Part shown: positions 8,936 to 17,366 of the stretch, one piece after another
Layout: every line of letters starts with the position of its first letter
Numbering within the stretch: position 1 is the first letter of the stretch
Assembly: GCF_030815145.1 (NCBI RefSeq)
Contig: NZ_JAUSWJ010000001.1
Span: 558,001 to 622,000 of the forward strand
From: Kaistia geumhonensis
GTDB lineage: Bacteria; Pseudomonadota; Alphaproteobacteria; Rhizobiales; Kaistiaceae
DNA: 64,000 bases
Direction of reading: 5' to 3'
Notes under the pieces: model-generated
The model's database searches: none
What the model was told of the DNA's origin: nothing
Seen by the model: the letters and a program-made list of their open reading frames with translations, nothing else
Position numbers and translations under genes: made by a program

Positions 8936-9385
8936 ATGACGGAAAACGGCCTTTCCCCGCGGCTCAGCATCGTGACGCTCGGCGTCGCGAATGTCGCGCG
9001 GGCGCGCAGTTTCTACGAGAAGCTCGGCTGGCAGCCGTCATCGGCCAGCCAGGAGCAGATCGTCTTCTTCCAGCTTTCCGGAGTCGTTCTCGCGCTCTTC
9101 AACCGCGAGCAACTGGCCGACGACGCGACCGTCGCGCCCGCCGGCGACGGCTTTCGGGCCGTGACGCTCGCGCACAATGTCGATTCGGAAGCGGCGGTCG
9201 ATGCCGCCCTCGCCCATGCCGAACGCAGCGGCGCCTCGATCGTCAAGCCGGCGTCCAAGGTGTTCTGGGGCGGCTATTCCGGCTATTTCGCCGATCCCGA
9301 CGGCCATCTCTGGGAGGTGGCCTACAACCCGTTCTTCGCCTTCGACGAGGCCGGCCGCCTCGCCCTTCCGGGCCCGGCCGCATGA
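8936..9385 (+). CDS. VOC (glyoxalase/bleomycin-resistance fold) family protein
   Basis: A 149-residue protein of two beta-alpha-beta-beta-beta modules, as in the vicinal-oxygen-chelate superfamily. The first module begins LSIVTLGVANVARARSFYEKLGW; the second ends in GYFADPDGHLWEVAYNPF, where the Glu of WEVAYN is a usual metal ligand. Which reaction it catalyses (glyoxalase, dioxygenase or resistance protein) cannot be told. ATG 8936 is preceded by CAGGGAA. Its stop overlaps a possible start of the next gene (ATGA at 9382), suggesting cotranscription. Confidence 0.85.
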   Translation: MTENGLSPRLSIVTLGVANVARARSFYEKLGWQPSSASQEQIVFFQLSGVVLALFNREQLADDATVAPAGDGFRAVTLAHNVDSEAAVDAALAHAERSGASIVKPASKVFWGGYSGYFADPDGHLWEVAYNPFFAFDEAGRLALPGPAA

Positions 9386-9396
9386 AGAGGCTTGCC

Positions 9397-10236
9397 ATGA
9401 CGACCTTTCGCCTTGCTCTCCCGCTGGCGGCCGCGGCTCTGCTCGCGCCGCTCCCTGCGCTGGCCATCCAGCCCTATGAAAGCGTCACGGCGACCTACGA
9501 CACTGCCGGAGCGGACGATCCGGGCCTCAAGACCTTCCTCGAATCGCTCCGCAAGGCGCTCGACTCCAGCGATTCAACCTTCCTGAAGCTCGCTGTCGCC
9601 AAGGATCTCGCGATCTACTCGCCAGCCGTCGGCTTCCCCGACGGCCAGACGCATGGCCCGCTCGCCAATCCTGACAAGCACGAGTCGGCGCAGCGCCTCG
9701 ACGAGGCCGCCGCGCTGATGGGCTCGGCCGATGTCGAATACACGCGCGACGACCTCGACAGCATGATCCTCGATCTCTTCGGCACCGCGCTGGAGCCTGG
9801 CACGATCGGCAAGTCCGCCATCGCCGGCGGCCGGCTCTGCGCGCCGGCCGAGCCGGTGTTCGACCGCGCCAAGGCAGTCGCCATGGCAGAGGCCGCCGAC
9901 GTTCCGCCGGGCAATCTCTGGATCCTGTCGGAAAAGACCGACTTCCACGAAAAGCCGGACGCCAAGTCGCCGGTGGTGGAGACGCTGCCCGCCAATACGG
10001 TCGTGCCCTTCATCGAGGGGTCGGTCGACGTGCCCGCCGACAGCGCCACGACCGACGCCGAAGCCGCCGAGGAGACCGACGGCGGTGAGGGCGGCTGGTA
10101 TTCCGTGGCCCTCCCCTCGGGCAAGATCGGCTATGCTTCCAACGACGCCTCGCTCGGCTTCCAGGCGGTCAGCGTCTGCTTCGGCAAGGTCGACGACAAC
10201 TGGCTCGTGACCGCGGTCATCGTGCCGAGCCTCTAG
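9397..10236 (+). CDS. Exported protein with a C-terminal SH3-like region
   Basis: About 279 residues with a Sec signal peptide (hydrophobic core rich in Leu and Ala, cleavage probably after PALA). The mature protein has no enzyme motif I recognise. The C-terminal third (LWILSEKTDFHEKPDAKSP, then a segment ending in GKIGYAS) resembles a bacterial SH3 domain, often used to bind cell-wall peptides, with an acidic low-complexity insert (DAEAAEETDGGEGG). Start choice: AAGAGG six bases before ATG 9397 is a good ribosome site; an ATG at 9382 overlapping the previous stop would add MKRLA. A role in the periplasm or envelope is inferred from export only. Confidence 0.65.
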   Translation: MTTFRLALPLAAAALLAPLPALAIQPYESVTATYDTAGADDPGLKTFLESLRKALDSSDSTFLKLAVAKDLAIYSPAVGFPDGQTHGPLANPDKHESAQRLDEAAALMGSADVEYTRDDLDSMILDLFGTALEPGTIGKSAIAGGRLCAPAEPVFDRAKAVAMAEAADVPPGNLWILSEKTDFHEKPDAKSPVVETLPANTVVPFIEGSVDVPADSATTDAEAAEETDGGEGGWYSVALPSGKIGYASNDASLGFQAVSVCFGKVDDNWLVTAVIVPSL

Positions 10237-10244
10237 GGGACGCA

Positions 10245-10682
10245 ATGCCCGTCAATCACGACCGCTACGACGACGCCTATCTCAGCGAAATTCTCGAAAC
10301 GACGCGGACCATCGCCATGGTCGGCGCCAGCGCAAAGGCCGAACGGCCGAGCCATGGCGTGCTCGCCTATCTCATCAGCTGCGGCTACGAGACCTTTCCG
10401 GTGCATCCGGGGCTCGCCGGCGGCGAGATTCTCGATCGCAAGGTCTATTCGAGGCTCGCCGATATTCCGGCACCGGTCGACATGGTCGACGTCTTCCGCA
10501 ATTCCGATGCGATCCCCGCGCTGGCAGACGAGATTCTCGCGCTGCCGCGCCTGCCGCGCGTCGTCTGGCTTCAGCTCGGAATCCGCAACGACGAGGCCGC
10601 GGCGAAGCTGGAGGCGGCCGGCATCAAGGTCGTCATGAACCGCTGCCCGGCCATCGACCGCCCTCGCCTGCTCGGTCGCTGA
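10245..10682 (+). CDS. CoA-binding domain protein, YccU family
   Basis: A 145-residue single-domain protein with the Rossmann-like CoA-binding fold found in succinyl-CoA synthetase alpha subunits. TIAMVGASAKAERPSHGV near residues 24-41 is the CoA-binding loop and VVWLQLGIRN near 105 is the second conserved block. Members bind CoA but their cellular role is unknown. It follows the exported SH3-like gene by eight bases and precedes the sulfhydrylase gene, an association frequent in alphaproteobacteria that hints at a link with sulfur or CoA metabolism without proving one. Confidence 0.88.
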   Translation: MPVNHDRYDDAYLSEILETTRTIAMVGASAKAERPSHGVLAYLISCGYETFPVHPGLAGGEILDRKVYSRLADIPAPVDMVDVFRNSDAIPALADEILALPRLPRVVWLQLGIRNDEAAAKLEAAGIKVVMNRCPAIDRPRLLGR

Positions 10683-10797
10683 CCGCTTCGGCAAATTCAT
10701 CCTGAGATCGGGCGCGGCGGCGGAACAATGTTCTTTGCCTGCGCCTGCCAGTCCGCGCTATCGATAGAAAAAGTGCGCCACGGCTTGGGAGGTGATC

Positions 10798-12078
10798 ATG
10801 GCCGAAGACAGGATTCCGGGATTTTCGACGCTTGCCGTCCATGCCGGCGCGCAGCCGGACCCGACGACCGGCGCCCGCGCGACGCCGATCTACCAGACGA
10901 CGTCCTTCGTCTTCGAGGATGTCGACCACGCGGCGTCGCTGTTCGGCCTGCAGGCCTTCGGCAACATCTACACCCGCATCGGCAACCCGACCAACGCCGT
11001 GCTCGAGGAGCGCGTGGCGGCGCTCGAGGGCGGCACGGCGGCGCTCGCGGTTGCGTCCGGTCATGCGGCGCAGCTCCTCGTCTTCCACACGCTGCTGTCG
11101 CCCGGTGACGAGTTCGTCGCCGCCCGCAAGCTCTATGGCGGTTCGATCAACCAGTTCTCCAACGCCTTCAAGAGCTTCGGCTGGAACGTCGTCTGGGCCG
11201 ATCCCGACGATATCGGCTCCTTCGAGCGGGCGATCACGCCGAAGACCAAGGCGATCTTCATCGAATCGATCGCCAATCCCGGCGGCATCGTTACCGACAT
11301 CGCAGCCATCGCCGCCGTCGCCAAGCGGGCGAACGTGCCGCTCATCGTCGACAACACGCTGGCGACGCCCTACCTCGTGAAGCCGTTCGAGCATGGCGCG
11401 GACATCGTCGTCCATTCGCTGACCAAGTTCCTCGGCGGCCACGGCAATTCGATCGGCGGCGTGATCGTCGACGGCGGCCGGTTCAACTGGTCGCGCGAGG
11501 GCCGCTATCCCAAGCTGTCGCAGCCGCTCGCCGAATATGGCGGCATCGTCCTCGCCGAGAGCTTCGGCAATTTCGCCTTCGCCATCGCCTGCCGCGTGCT
11601 CGGCCTGCGCGATCTCGGCCCGGCTCTGGCGCCGCACAGCGCCTTCCTGATCCTGACCGGCATCGAAACGCTGCCGCTGCGCATGCAGCGTCATTCGGAG
11701 AATGCGCTCGCCGTCGCCGAATTCCTGGCCGATCATCCGGCCGTGTCGTGGGTCAGCTATGCCGGCCTGCCGGGCGACCGCTATCACAATCTGGCCCGCC
11801 GCTATGCGCCGAAGGGCGCCGGCGCCGTCCTGACCTTCGGGCTGGCCGGCGGGTATGACGCGGGCATCAAGCTCGTCTCCTCGGTGAAGCTCTTCTCGCA
11901 TCTCGCCAATATCGGCGACACGCGCTCGCTCATCATCCACCCCGCCTCGACGACCCACCGCCAGCTCTCCGACGCGCAGAAGGTCGCGGCCGGCGCAGGT
12001 CCGGACACGGTGCGCCTGTCGGTCGGCATCGAGGACAAGGAAGACATCATCGCCGACCTGCAGCAGGCGTTGGCGTAA
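10798..12078 (+). CDS. metY: O-acetylhomoserine aminocarboxypropyltransferase (sulfhydrylase)
   Basis: A 426-residue Cys/Met-metabolism PLP enzyme. It carries the family segments TTSFVFED, YTRIGNPTNAVLEERVAALE and the PLP-binding Lys210 in VVHSLTKFLGGHGNSIGG. The 426-residue length with an insert after the PLP lysine separates MetY from MetB/MetC/MetZ (about 390). It would make homocysteine from O-acetylhomoserine and sulfide. An unusually good ribosome site, GGGAGGTGATC, directly precedes ATG 10798. I looked for a SAM-responsive riboswitch in the 115-base leader and saw none. A palindrome follows the gene. Confidence 0.9.
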   Translation: MAEDRIPGFSTLAVHAGAQPDPTTGARATPIYQTTSFVFEDVDHAASLFGLQAFGNIYTRIGNPTNAVLEERVAALEGGTAALAVASGHAAQLLVFHTLLSPGDEFVAARKLYGGSINQFSNAFKSFGWNVVWADPDDIGSFERAITPKTKAIFIESIANPGGIVTDIAAIAAVAKRANVPLIVDNTLATPYLVKPFEHGADIVVHSLTKFLGGHGNSIGGVIVDGGRFNWSREGRYPKLSQPLAEYGGIVLAESFGNFAFAIACRVLGLRDLGPALAPHSAFLILTGIETLPLRMQRHSENALAVAEFLADHPAVSWVSYAGLPGDRYHNLARRYAPKGAGAVLTFGLAGGYDAGIKLVSSVKLFSHLANIGDTRSLIIHPASTTHRQLSDAQKVAAGAGPDTVRLSVGIEDKEDIIADLQQALA

Positions 12079-12089
12079 GGATCGCATCA

Positions 12090-12126
12090 GAACGTCATGG
12101 CCGGGCTCGACCCAGCCATGACGTTC
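12090..12126. repeat. Palindromic intergenic element, second copy
   Basis: GAACGTCATGGC (12090-12101) and GCCATGACGTTC (12115-12126) are perfect 12-base arms around a 13-base centre that itself has GGG/CCC pairing. It sits after the metY stop and before the end of the convergent flavoprotein gene. Its core CATGGCCGGG-n5-CCC resembles the palindrome at 3839-3861. Confidence 0.75.
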
Positions 12127-12231
12127 GTCGTCGGCGTCAGTCAGGCAAGTCGTGGATGCGCTGACACGCCAGGGCATGATGCGCGCGACTGACGGGCGGT
12201 CGCAGGCGAGCCATGCGGCTCCGAACCAATC

Positions 12232-13410
12232 TCACGCCGCCTGTCCGGCCGCCCAGCCCGAGGCCCAGGCCCACTGGAAATTGTAGCCGCCGAGCCAGCC
12301 GGTGACGTCCACGACCTCGCCGACGAAAAAGAGGCCGGGCACGCGCTTCGCCATCATCGTCTTCTGGTCGAGTTCGGCCGTATCGACGCCGCCGACCGTG
12401 ACCTCCGCGGTGCGGTAGCCTTCCGATCCGTTCGGCCGCAGCATCCAGCCATTCACGGACGCATCGATCGCGGTGAGCACCGCGTCGCTGCAATCGGCGA
12501 GATGGGGACGCGCCTTCGCCTCGGCTGAAACGAACAGCGCCAGCCGCTTCGGCAGCACCTCGCCGAGCAGCGTGGCGGGCGCCTGACGGCCATTCGTGGC
12601 GCGCGCCTCGCGGAGTCGCGCCAGCAGGTCGACCGACGGAGCGAGGGCGATGCGGATCGGCTCTCCCTCCTTCCAGAAGGACGAGATCTGCAGGATCGCC
12701 GGACCGGAAATCCCGCGATGGGTGAAGAGCAACGCCTCGTCGAATCCCGTCTTGCCGAAGCTCGCCCTCCCCTCGACCGAAAGACCGGCCAGCGGCGCGG
12801 TCTTCTCAAGAAGCGCCGGATCGAGGGTCAACGGCACGAGGCCGGGACGGGTCGGCAGGATGGCGATGCCGAACTGCCGCGCGATGCGATAGCCGAAATC
12901 GGTGGCGCCCATCTTGGGGATCGACAGTCCGCCCGTCGCCACCACGAGCGAGGCGGCCTCCACGGTCTCGCCGGCGAGCGCGAGGCGGAAGCCGTCCGGC
13001 CCATGCTCGACACCCGAGACCGGCGTCGCGAGACGCAGCGTCACGCCGCCCATGGCCATTTCCGCGACCAGCATCTCGACGATCTGCCTGGCCGAACCGT
13101 CGCAGAAGAGCTGGCCGAGCTTCTTCTCGTGCCAGGCGATGCGATGACGCTCGACCAGCGCGATGAAGTCACGCGGCGTATAGCGCTTCAGCGCCGAGAT
13201 GGCGAAACGCGGATTGGCGGAGAGGAAATTTGCCGGCGTGGCGCCGAGATTGGTGAAATTGCAGCGCCCGCCGCCGGAGATGCGGATCTTCTCGCCCGGT
13301 GCGCGGGCATGATCGACGACGAGCACGCTGCGGCCCCGACGGCCGGCTTCCGCCGCTGCCATCATGCCGGCCGCGCCGGCTCCTATGACGGCGACGTCGA
13401 AGCGATTCAC
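12232..13410 (-). CDS. BaiN/HI0933-family FAD-dependent flavoprotein
   Basis: A 392-residue flavoprotein of the HI0933 (YhiN/BaiN) family. The dinucleotide-binding motif VAVIGAGAAGMMAAAEAGRRG starts at residue 6, followed by the family-specific KIRISGGGRCNFTN near 46-59 and, at the C-terminus, GLFFVGEVVDVTGWLGGYN. No physiological role is established for most members. It is the last gene of a tight reverse operon: its start overlaps the end of the pseudouridine synthase gene by four bases (13407-13410). Confidence 0.88.
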   Translation of the reverse strand: MNRFDVAVIGAGAAGMMAAAEAGRRGRSVLVVDHARAPGEKIRISGGGRCNFTNLGATPANFLSANPRFAISALKRYTPRDFIALVERHRIAWHEKKLGQLFCDGSARQIVEMLVAEMAMGGVTLRLATPVSGVEHGPDGFRLALAGETVEAASLVVATGGLSIPKMGATDFGYRIARQFGIAILPTRPGLVPLTLDPALLEKTAPLAGLSVEGRASFGKTGFDEALLFTHRGISGPAILQISSFWKEGEPIRIALAPSVDLLARLREARATNGRQAPATLLGEVLPKRLALFVSAEAKARPHLADCSDAVLTAIDASVNGWMLRPNGSEGYRTAEVTVGGVDTAELDQKTMMAKRVPGLFFVGEVVDVTGWLGGYNFQWAWASGWAAGQAA

Positions 13411-14156
13411 GCGGGCCGCTCCGCGGCGAAGATGCGCGCGATGCCGGCCTCGTCCAGGATGCGGAAGGCGCCCGGCTCGAGATCGGCCGGCAGGTCGAGG
13501 CCGCCGACACGGTCGCGATGGAGCGCATCGACATGGTTGCCGAGCGCCGCGAACATTCGGCGGACCTGATGGTAGCGCCCCTCGTTCAGCGTCACGAACA
13601 CCTCGGTCGGGGTGACGGTCTCCATCGCCACGGGAAGCAGCGGCTTCTCCTCGCCTTCGAGCATCAGCGTCCCCGACGCGAGCGCGGCGCCCTCGTTGCC
13701 CGCCAGCGGGCGGGCAAGGCGGACATGGTAACGCTTCGGCACGTGGCTCTTCGGCGCGATGATCCGGTGCAGCAGCGCGCCGTCGTCGGTGAGCAGGATG
13801 AGACCCGAGGTCTCCTTGTCGAGGCGGCCGACCGTCGACAGTGCCGGGTCCCGGCGCCGCCAGCGCTCCGGCAGCAATCCATAGATCAGCGGCCCCGCAT
13901 CCTTCTGCGAACAGGTGACGCCGAGCGGCTTGTTCAGCATCAGGATGAGGCCGGGCGGCGGATCGAGCGGCGCACCATCGACCGTCATGCGCGAGACGAG
14001 GTCAGCCTTCACATAGATGCGCTGCGCCGGATCGGTCTCCGCTTCGCCATCGAGGATCACCCGCCCGCCCTCGATGAGCGCCTGCACCTCGCGGCGCGAG
14101 CCATAGCCGAGATTGGCCAGCAGCTTGTCGAGCCGCGCCGTCGGGATCTTGGTCAT
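13407..14156 (-). CDS. rsuA: RsuA-type pseudouridine synthase
   Basis: A 249-residue RsuA/RluB/E/F-family enzyme. An N-terminal S4 RNA-binding domain (LDKLLANLGYGSRREVQALI) precedes the catalytic domain with Asp113 in GRLDKETSGLILLTDDG and the KRYHVRL and HQVRRMF segments. The most likely product is the 16S rRNA U516 synthase, but RluE/RluF-like specificity cannot be excluded from sequence alone. It overlaps both neighbours by four bases, and the upstream methyltransferase also resembles a 16S rRNA enzyme, so this looks like an rRNA-modification operon. Confidence 0.82.
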   Translation of the reverse strand: MTKIPTARLDKLLANLGYGSRREVQALIEGGRVILDGEAETDPAQRIYVKADLVSRMTVDGAPLDPPPGLILMLNKPLGVTCSQKDAGPLIYGLLPERWRRRDPALSTVGRLDKETSGLILLTDDGALLHRIIAPKSHVPKRYHVRLARPLAGNEGAALASGTLMLEGEEKPLLPVAMETVTPTEVFVTLNEGRYHQVRRMFAALGNHVDALHRDRVGGLDLPADLEPGAFRILDEAGIARIFAAERPA

Positions 14157-15076
14157 CGGATGGCCTCGACCAGCTTGTAGCCCTCGCTGCCGCCATCGCC
14201 GAGCGGCCGCACCTGGGCGAAGGCCTCGGCGAGCACGCTCTCATAAGGGAGATGAAGGTTGGCGGTGAGATAGAGCCGCCCGCCACGACGCAAAGACTGC
14301 GCGGCGCGGCGGATGAAGGTCTGGCCAAGCTGGCGATCCTCGACGCCGCCGTCATGGAAGGGCGGGTTCATGACGACGAAATCGAGACCTTCCGGCAGGT
14401 TGCGGGCGGTTCGCACATCCGCCCACAGGAAGGCGGCGCGAGGATCGACGACATTGTGCTCGGCGCAGTCGACCGCGCGGCGGTCGATATCGACCAGGAG
14501 GAGCGACGTCACCAGCGGCGAGGTCAGCACCGCGCGGGCGAGGACGCCGATGCCGCAGCCGAAATCGGCGCCGCGCCCGGAGACGACCGGCAGCGTGTCG
14601 ATCAGCATGCGCGTCGCCGGGTCGACGCGATCGAAGGCGAAGATGCCCGGCTGCGACCAGAGCCCGAGTTCCTGCACGATGCGCGGCTTGCCGGCCTCGA
14701 TCGCCTCCTTGATGCCGACCAGCGGGCGATCCTTCCGGACCGTGGCAATGCGATGATGGCGGCGCGGCGCGGCCTCGGCATCGAGCCCGAAGGCCTGAAG
14801 TTCGGCGGCGAGTCGGCTGCCGCCCTTTCGGATCGGCGCCATGACGGTGAGTTCGCCACCGTCTGCGAGCGCCTCGAGGCCGAGCGCGAGCGCATGGCCG
14901 CGCTCGACGGTGCCGGGCGGCGCGAGCATCACCAGCGAGGCGAGGCTGCCGCCGGCATCCTCGAGCCGAGCGGCGCCGGGCACCAGCGGCGAGAACTGGA
15001 CGGCCCCCGCCGGAACCTCGGCGAGGTCCGGTGGCGGAACTCCATAGACGCCGTGCTGCTGGTGCTGCTCTGCCAT
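14153..15076 (-). CDS. RsmC-like SAM-dependent RNA methyltransferase
   Basis: A 307-residue methyltransferase with a degenerate N-terminal half and a C-terminal class I SAM domain. The SAM-binding GADFGCGIGVLAR lies near residue 167 and the catalytic VVMNPPFHDGG near 235, the NPPF type used for amino-group methylation of guanine or adenine. This architecture matches RsmC/RlmG enzymes (16S G1207 or 23S G1835). The co-operonic RsuA-like gene favours an rRNA target; the exact base is inferred. The start at 15076 gives a normal N-terminus and is divergent from recG. Confidence 0.78.
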   Translation of the reverse strand: MAEQHQQHGVYGVPPPDLAEVPAGAVQFSPLVPGAARLEDAGGSLASLVMLAPPGTVERGHALALGLEALADGGELTVMAPIRKGGSRLAAELQAFGLDAEAAPRRHHRIATVRKDRPLVGIKEAIEAGKPRIVQELGLWSQPGIFAFDRVDPATRMLIDTLPVVSGRGADFGCGIGVLARAVLTSPLVTSLLLVDIDRRAVDCAEHNVVDPRAAFLWADVRTARNLPEGLDFVVMNPPFHDGGVEDRQLGQTFIRRAAQSLRRGGRLYLTANLHLPYESVLAEAFAQVRPLGDGGSEGYKLVEAIR

Positions 15077-15195
15077 GCCCGATCCTGTCGTGAACGCGCG
15101 TTCCTACAGGCGAAGTCGCCGCGGCGAAAGAGTTTTGGCTTTACGGGCCGCCGCGCGCATCAGTATTGAGGGCTCGCCGGAGACAGAACGCCGCC

Positions 15196-17304
15196 ATGCG
15201 CCCCGACATCCTCAACCCGCTCTTCCGCGACGTGACGAGCCTTGCCGGTGTCGGTCCGAAGGTGGGCGAGGCGATCGGACGCCTGCTCGGGACCGAGGAA
15301 GGCGCCGGCCTGCCGCGGGTCGTGGACCTCCTCTTCCACCTGCCGACTGGGATCGTCGACCGCCGCAACCAGCCGGGCGTCGCGCGTTCGCCGGAAGGCG
15401 CGATCGTGACGCTCGAGCTTCGCATCGACCGGCATGTTCCGCCACCGTCCGGAAACCGCAAGCAGCCCTACCGCGTCTTCGCGACCGATGAGAGCGGCGA
15501 GATCGCGCTCGTCTTCTTCCATGCCGAAACGACCTTTCTCGAACGCATGATGCCGGTCGGCGCGATCCGCTATGTCAGCGGGCGGGTCGAGTGGTTCAAC
15601 GGCCGGCCGCAGATGGTCCATCCCGACCATGTCGTCGACCGCGAGGCGTTCGAAAAACTGCCGATGGTCGAGCCGGTCTATCCGATGACGGCCGGCCTCG
15701 CCCGCAAGACGCTCGCCCGCGCCGTCCAGGGAGCGCTGGAGGCCGTCCCGGTCCTGGGCGAGTGGATGGACGCGCCGCTGCTCGCGCAGCGCCGGTGGCC
15801 GGCCTTCAAGGCGGCGCTGGAGGCTGCGCATGCGCCGTCCGCCGAAACGGACCTCTTACCCGAAAGCCCGCATCTCTCGCGGCTCGCCTATGACGAGATC
15901 CTCGCCAGCCAGCTGGCCCTCGCCCTCACCCGCGCCAATCTTCGCCGCGCCTCGGGCCTCGAAAGGCGTGGCGACGGGCGCATGCGGGCGGCGATCTCGG
16001 CCGCCCTGCCCTTCAGCCTGACCGGGAGCCAGCAGCAGGCGATTGCCGAAATCGAATCCGACCTCGCGGCGCCGGACCGGATGCTGCGCCTGCTGCAGGG
16101 CGATGTCGGCTCCGGCAAGACGCTCGTGGCCCTCATGGCGGCGGCGATCGTCGTCGAGGCCGGATCGCAGGCGGCGCTGATGGCGCCGACAGAACTGCTC
16201 GCCCGCCAGCATGCCAAGACGCTGGCCCCGCTCGCCGCGGCGGCGGGCATCAGGCTCTCCGTGCTCACGGGACGCGAGAAGGGTCGCGAGCGGCAGGCGA
16301 TCCTCGATGCGCTCGCTGACGGCTCGCTCGATCTCGTGGTCGGCACGCATGCCGTCTTCCAGGCGGGCGTCGCGTTTCGCGACCTCGGCCTCGCCATCGT
16401 CGACGAGCAGCATCGCTTCGGCGTGCACCAGCGCCTCGCGCTCGCCGGCAAGGGCTCGGCGACGGACATCCTCGTGATGACGGCGACGCCGATCCCGCGC
16501 ACGCTCGTCCTCGCCGCCTTCGGCGACATGGATGTCTCGCGGCTCACGGAGAAGCCGGCCGGTCGGCGGCCGATCGAGACACGCACCATTCCGCTGGAGA
16601 GGCTCGACGAGGTTGTCGGCCGGATCGGTTCTGCGATCGCCGCCGGCGCCAAGGCCTATTGGGTGTGTCCGCTGGTCGAGGAATCGGAAGAGGTGGATGC
16701 AGCGGCGGCCGCTGCCCGCTTCGCCGAATTGAGATCGGCGCTCGGCCCGATGGTCGGGCTCGTGCACGGGCGCATGAAGGCGGCCGAAAAGGACGCTGCG
16801 ATGCTCGCCTTCCAGCGCGGCGAAACGCGGCTCCTCGTCGCGACGACCGTGATCGAGGTCGGCGTCGACGTGCCGGACGCGACGATCATGGTCATCGAGC
16901 ATGCCGAGCGCTTCGGTCTCGCGCAGCTCCACCAGCTTCGCGGGCGCGTCGGGCGCGGATCGGGCGCGTCGACATGCCTGCTGCTCTATCGCGGACCGCT
17001 CGGCGAAACCGCCCATGACCGGCTGGCGATCATGCGCGAGACGGAGGACGGCTTCCGTATCGCCGAAGAGGACCTTCGCCTGCGCGGCGAAGGCGACCTT
17101 CTCGGCACCAAGCAATCCGGCGTTCCTGGCTTCCGAATCGCGAGCTTCGAGAAGCATGGCGCGCTGTTCGAGATCGCCAGGCAAGATGCGCGCATGATCG
17201 TCGAGCGCGACCCGGGCCTCGAAAGCGAGCGCGGCCGCGCACTTCGCCTCCTGCTCTATCTCTTCGGCCGGGATGCCGCGATCCGGCTGCTCCGCGCGGG
17301 CTGA
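15196..17304 (+). CDS. recG: ATP-dependent DNA helicase RecG
   Basis: Branch-migration helicase that reverses stalled forks and resolves recombination intermediates. At 702 residues it has the full family layout: N-terminal wedge/OB domain (about 1-250, with SLAGVGPKVGEAI near residue 15), Walker A GDVGSGKTLVAL near 298, the DEQH box in VDEQHRFGVHQRL, and motif VI QLRGRVGRG near 588. ATG 15196 is chosen because the family N-terminus (PLFRDVTSLAGVGP) begins right after it; an ATG at 15166 would add ten atypical residues. Confidence 0.96.
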   Translation: MRPDILNPLFRDVTSLAGVGPKVGEAIGRLLGTEEGAGLPRVVDLLFHLPTGIVDRRNQPGVARSPEGAIVTLELRIDRHVPPPSGNRKQPYRVFATDESGEIALVFFHAETTFLERMMPVGAIRYVSGRVEWFNGRPQMVHPDHVVDREAFEKLPMVEPVYPMTAGLARKTLARAVQGALEAVPVLGEWMDAPLLAQRRWPAFKAALEAAHAPSAETDLLPESPHLSRLAYDEILASQLALALTRANLRRASGLERRGDGRMRAAISAALPFSLTGSQQQAIAEIESDLAAPDRMLRLLQGDVGSGKTLVALMAAAIVVEAGSQAALMAPTELLARQHAKTLAPLAAAAGIRLSVLTGREKGRERQAILDALADGSLDLVVGTHAVFQAGVAFRDLGLAIVDEQHRFGVHQRLALAGKGSATDILVMTATPIPRTLVLAAFGDMDVSRLTEKPAGRRPIETRTIPLERLDEVVGRIGSAIAAGAKAYWVCPLVEESEEVDAAAAAARFAELRSALGPMVGLVHGRMKAAEKDAAMLAFQRGETRLLVATTVIEVGVDVPDATIMVIEHAERFGLAQLHQLRGRVGRGSGASTCLLLYRGPLGETAHDRLAIMRETEDGFRIAEEDLRLRGEGDLLGTKQSGVPGFRIASFEKHGALFEIARQDARMIVERDPGLESERGRALRLLLYLFGRDAAIRLLRAG

Positions 17305-17366
17305 ACCGTCTCGCAACTGCCGTGTTTCGGCGTTAGTGGGGATACCCACCTCATCCGACAGCATCC

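Noticed and set aside
10683-10797. A possible SAM-II or other methionine-related riboswitch ahead of metY
   Set aside because: The short leader lacks the conserved SAM-II core; I could see no supporting stem and pseudoknot.
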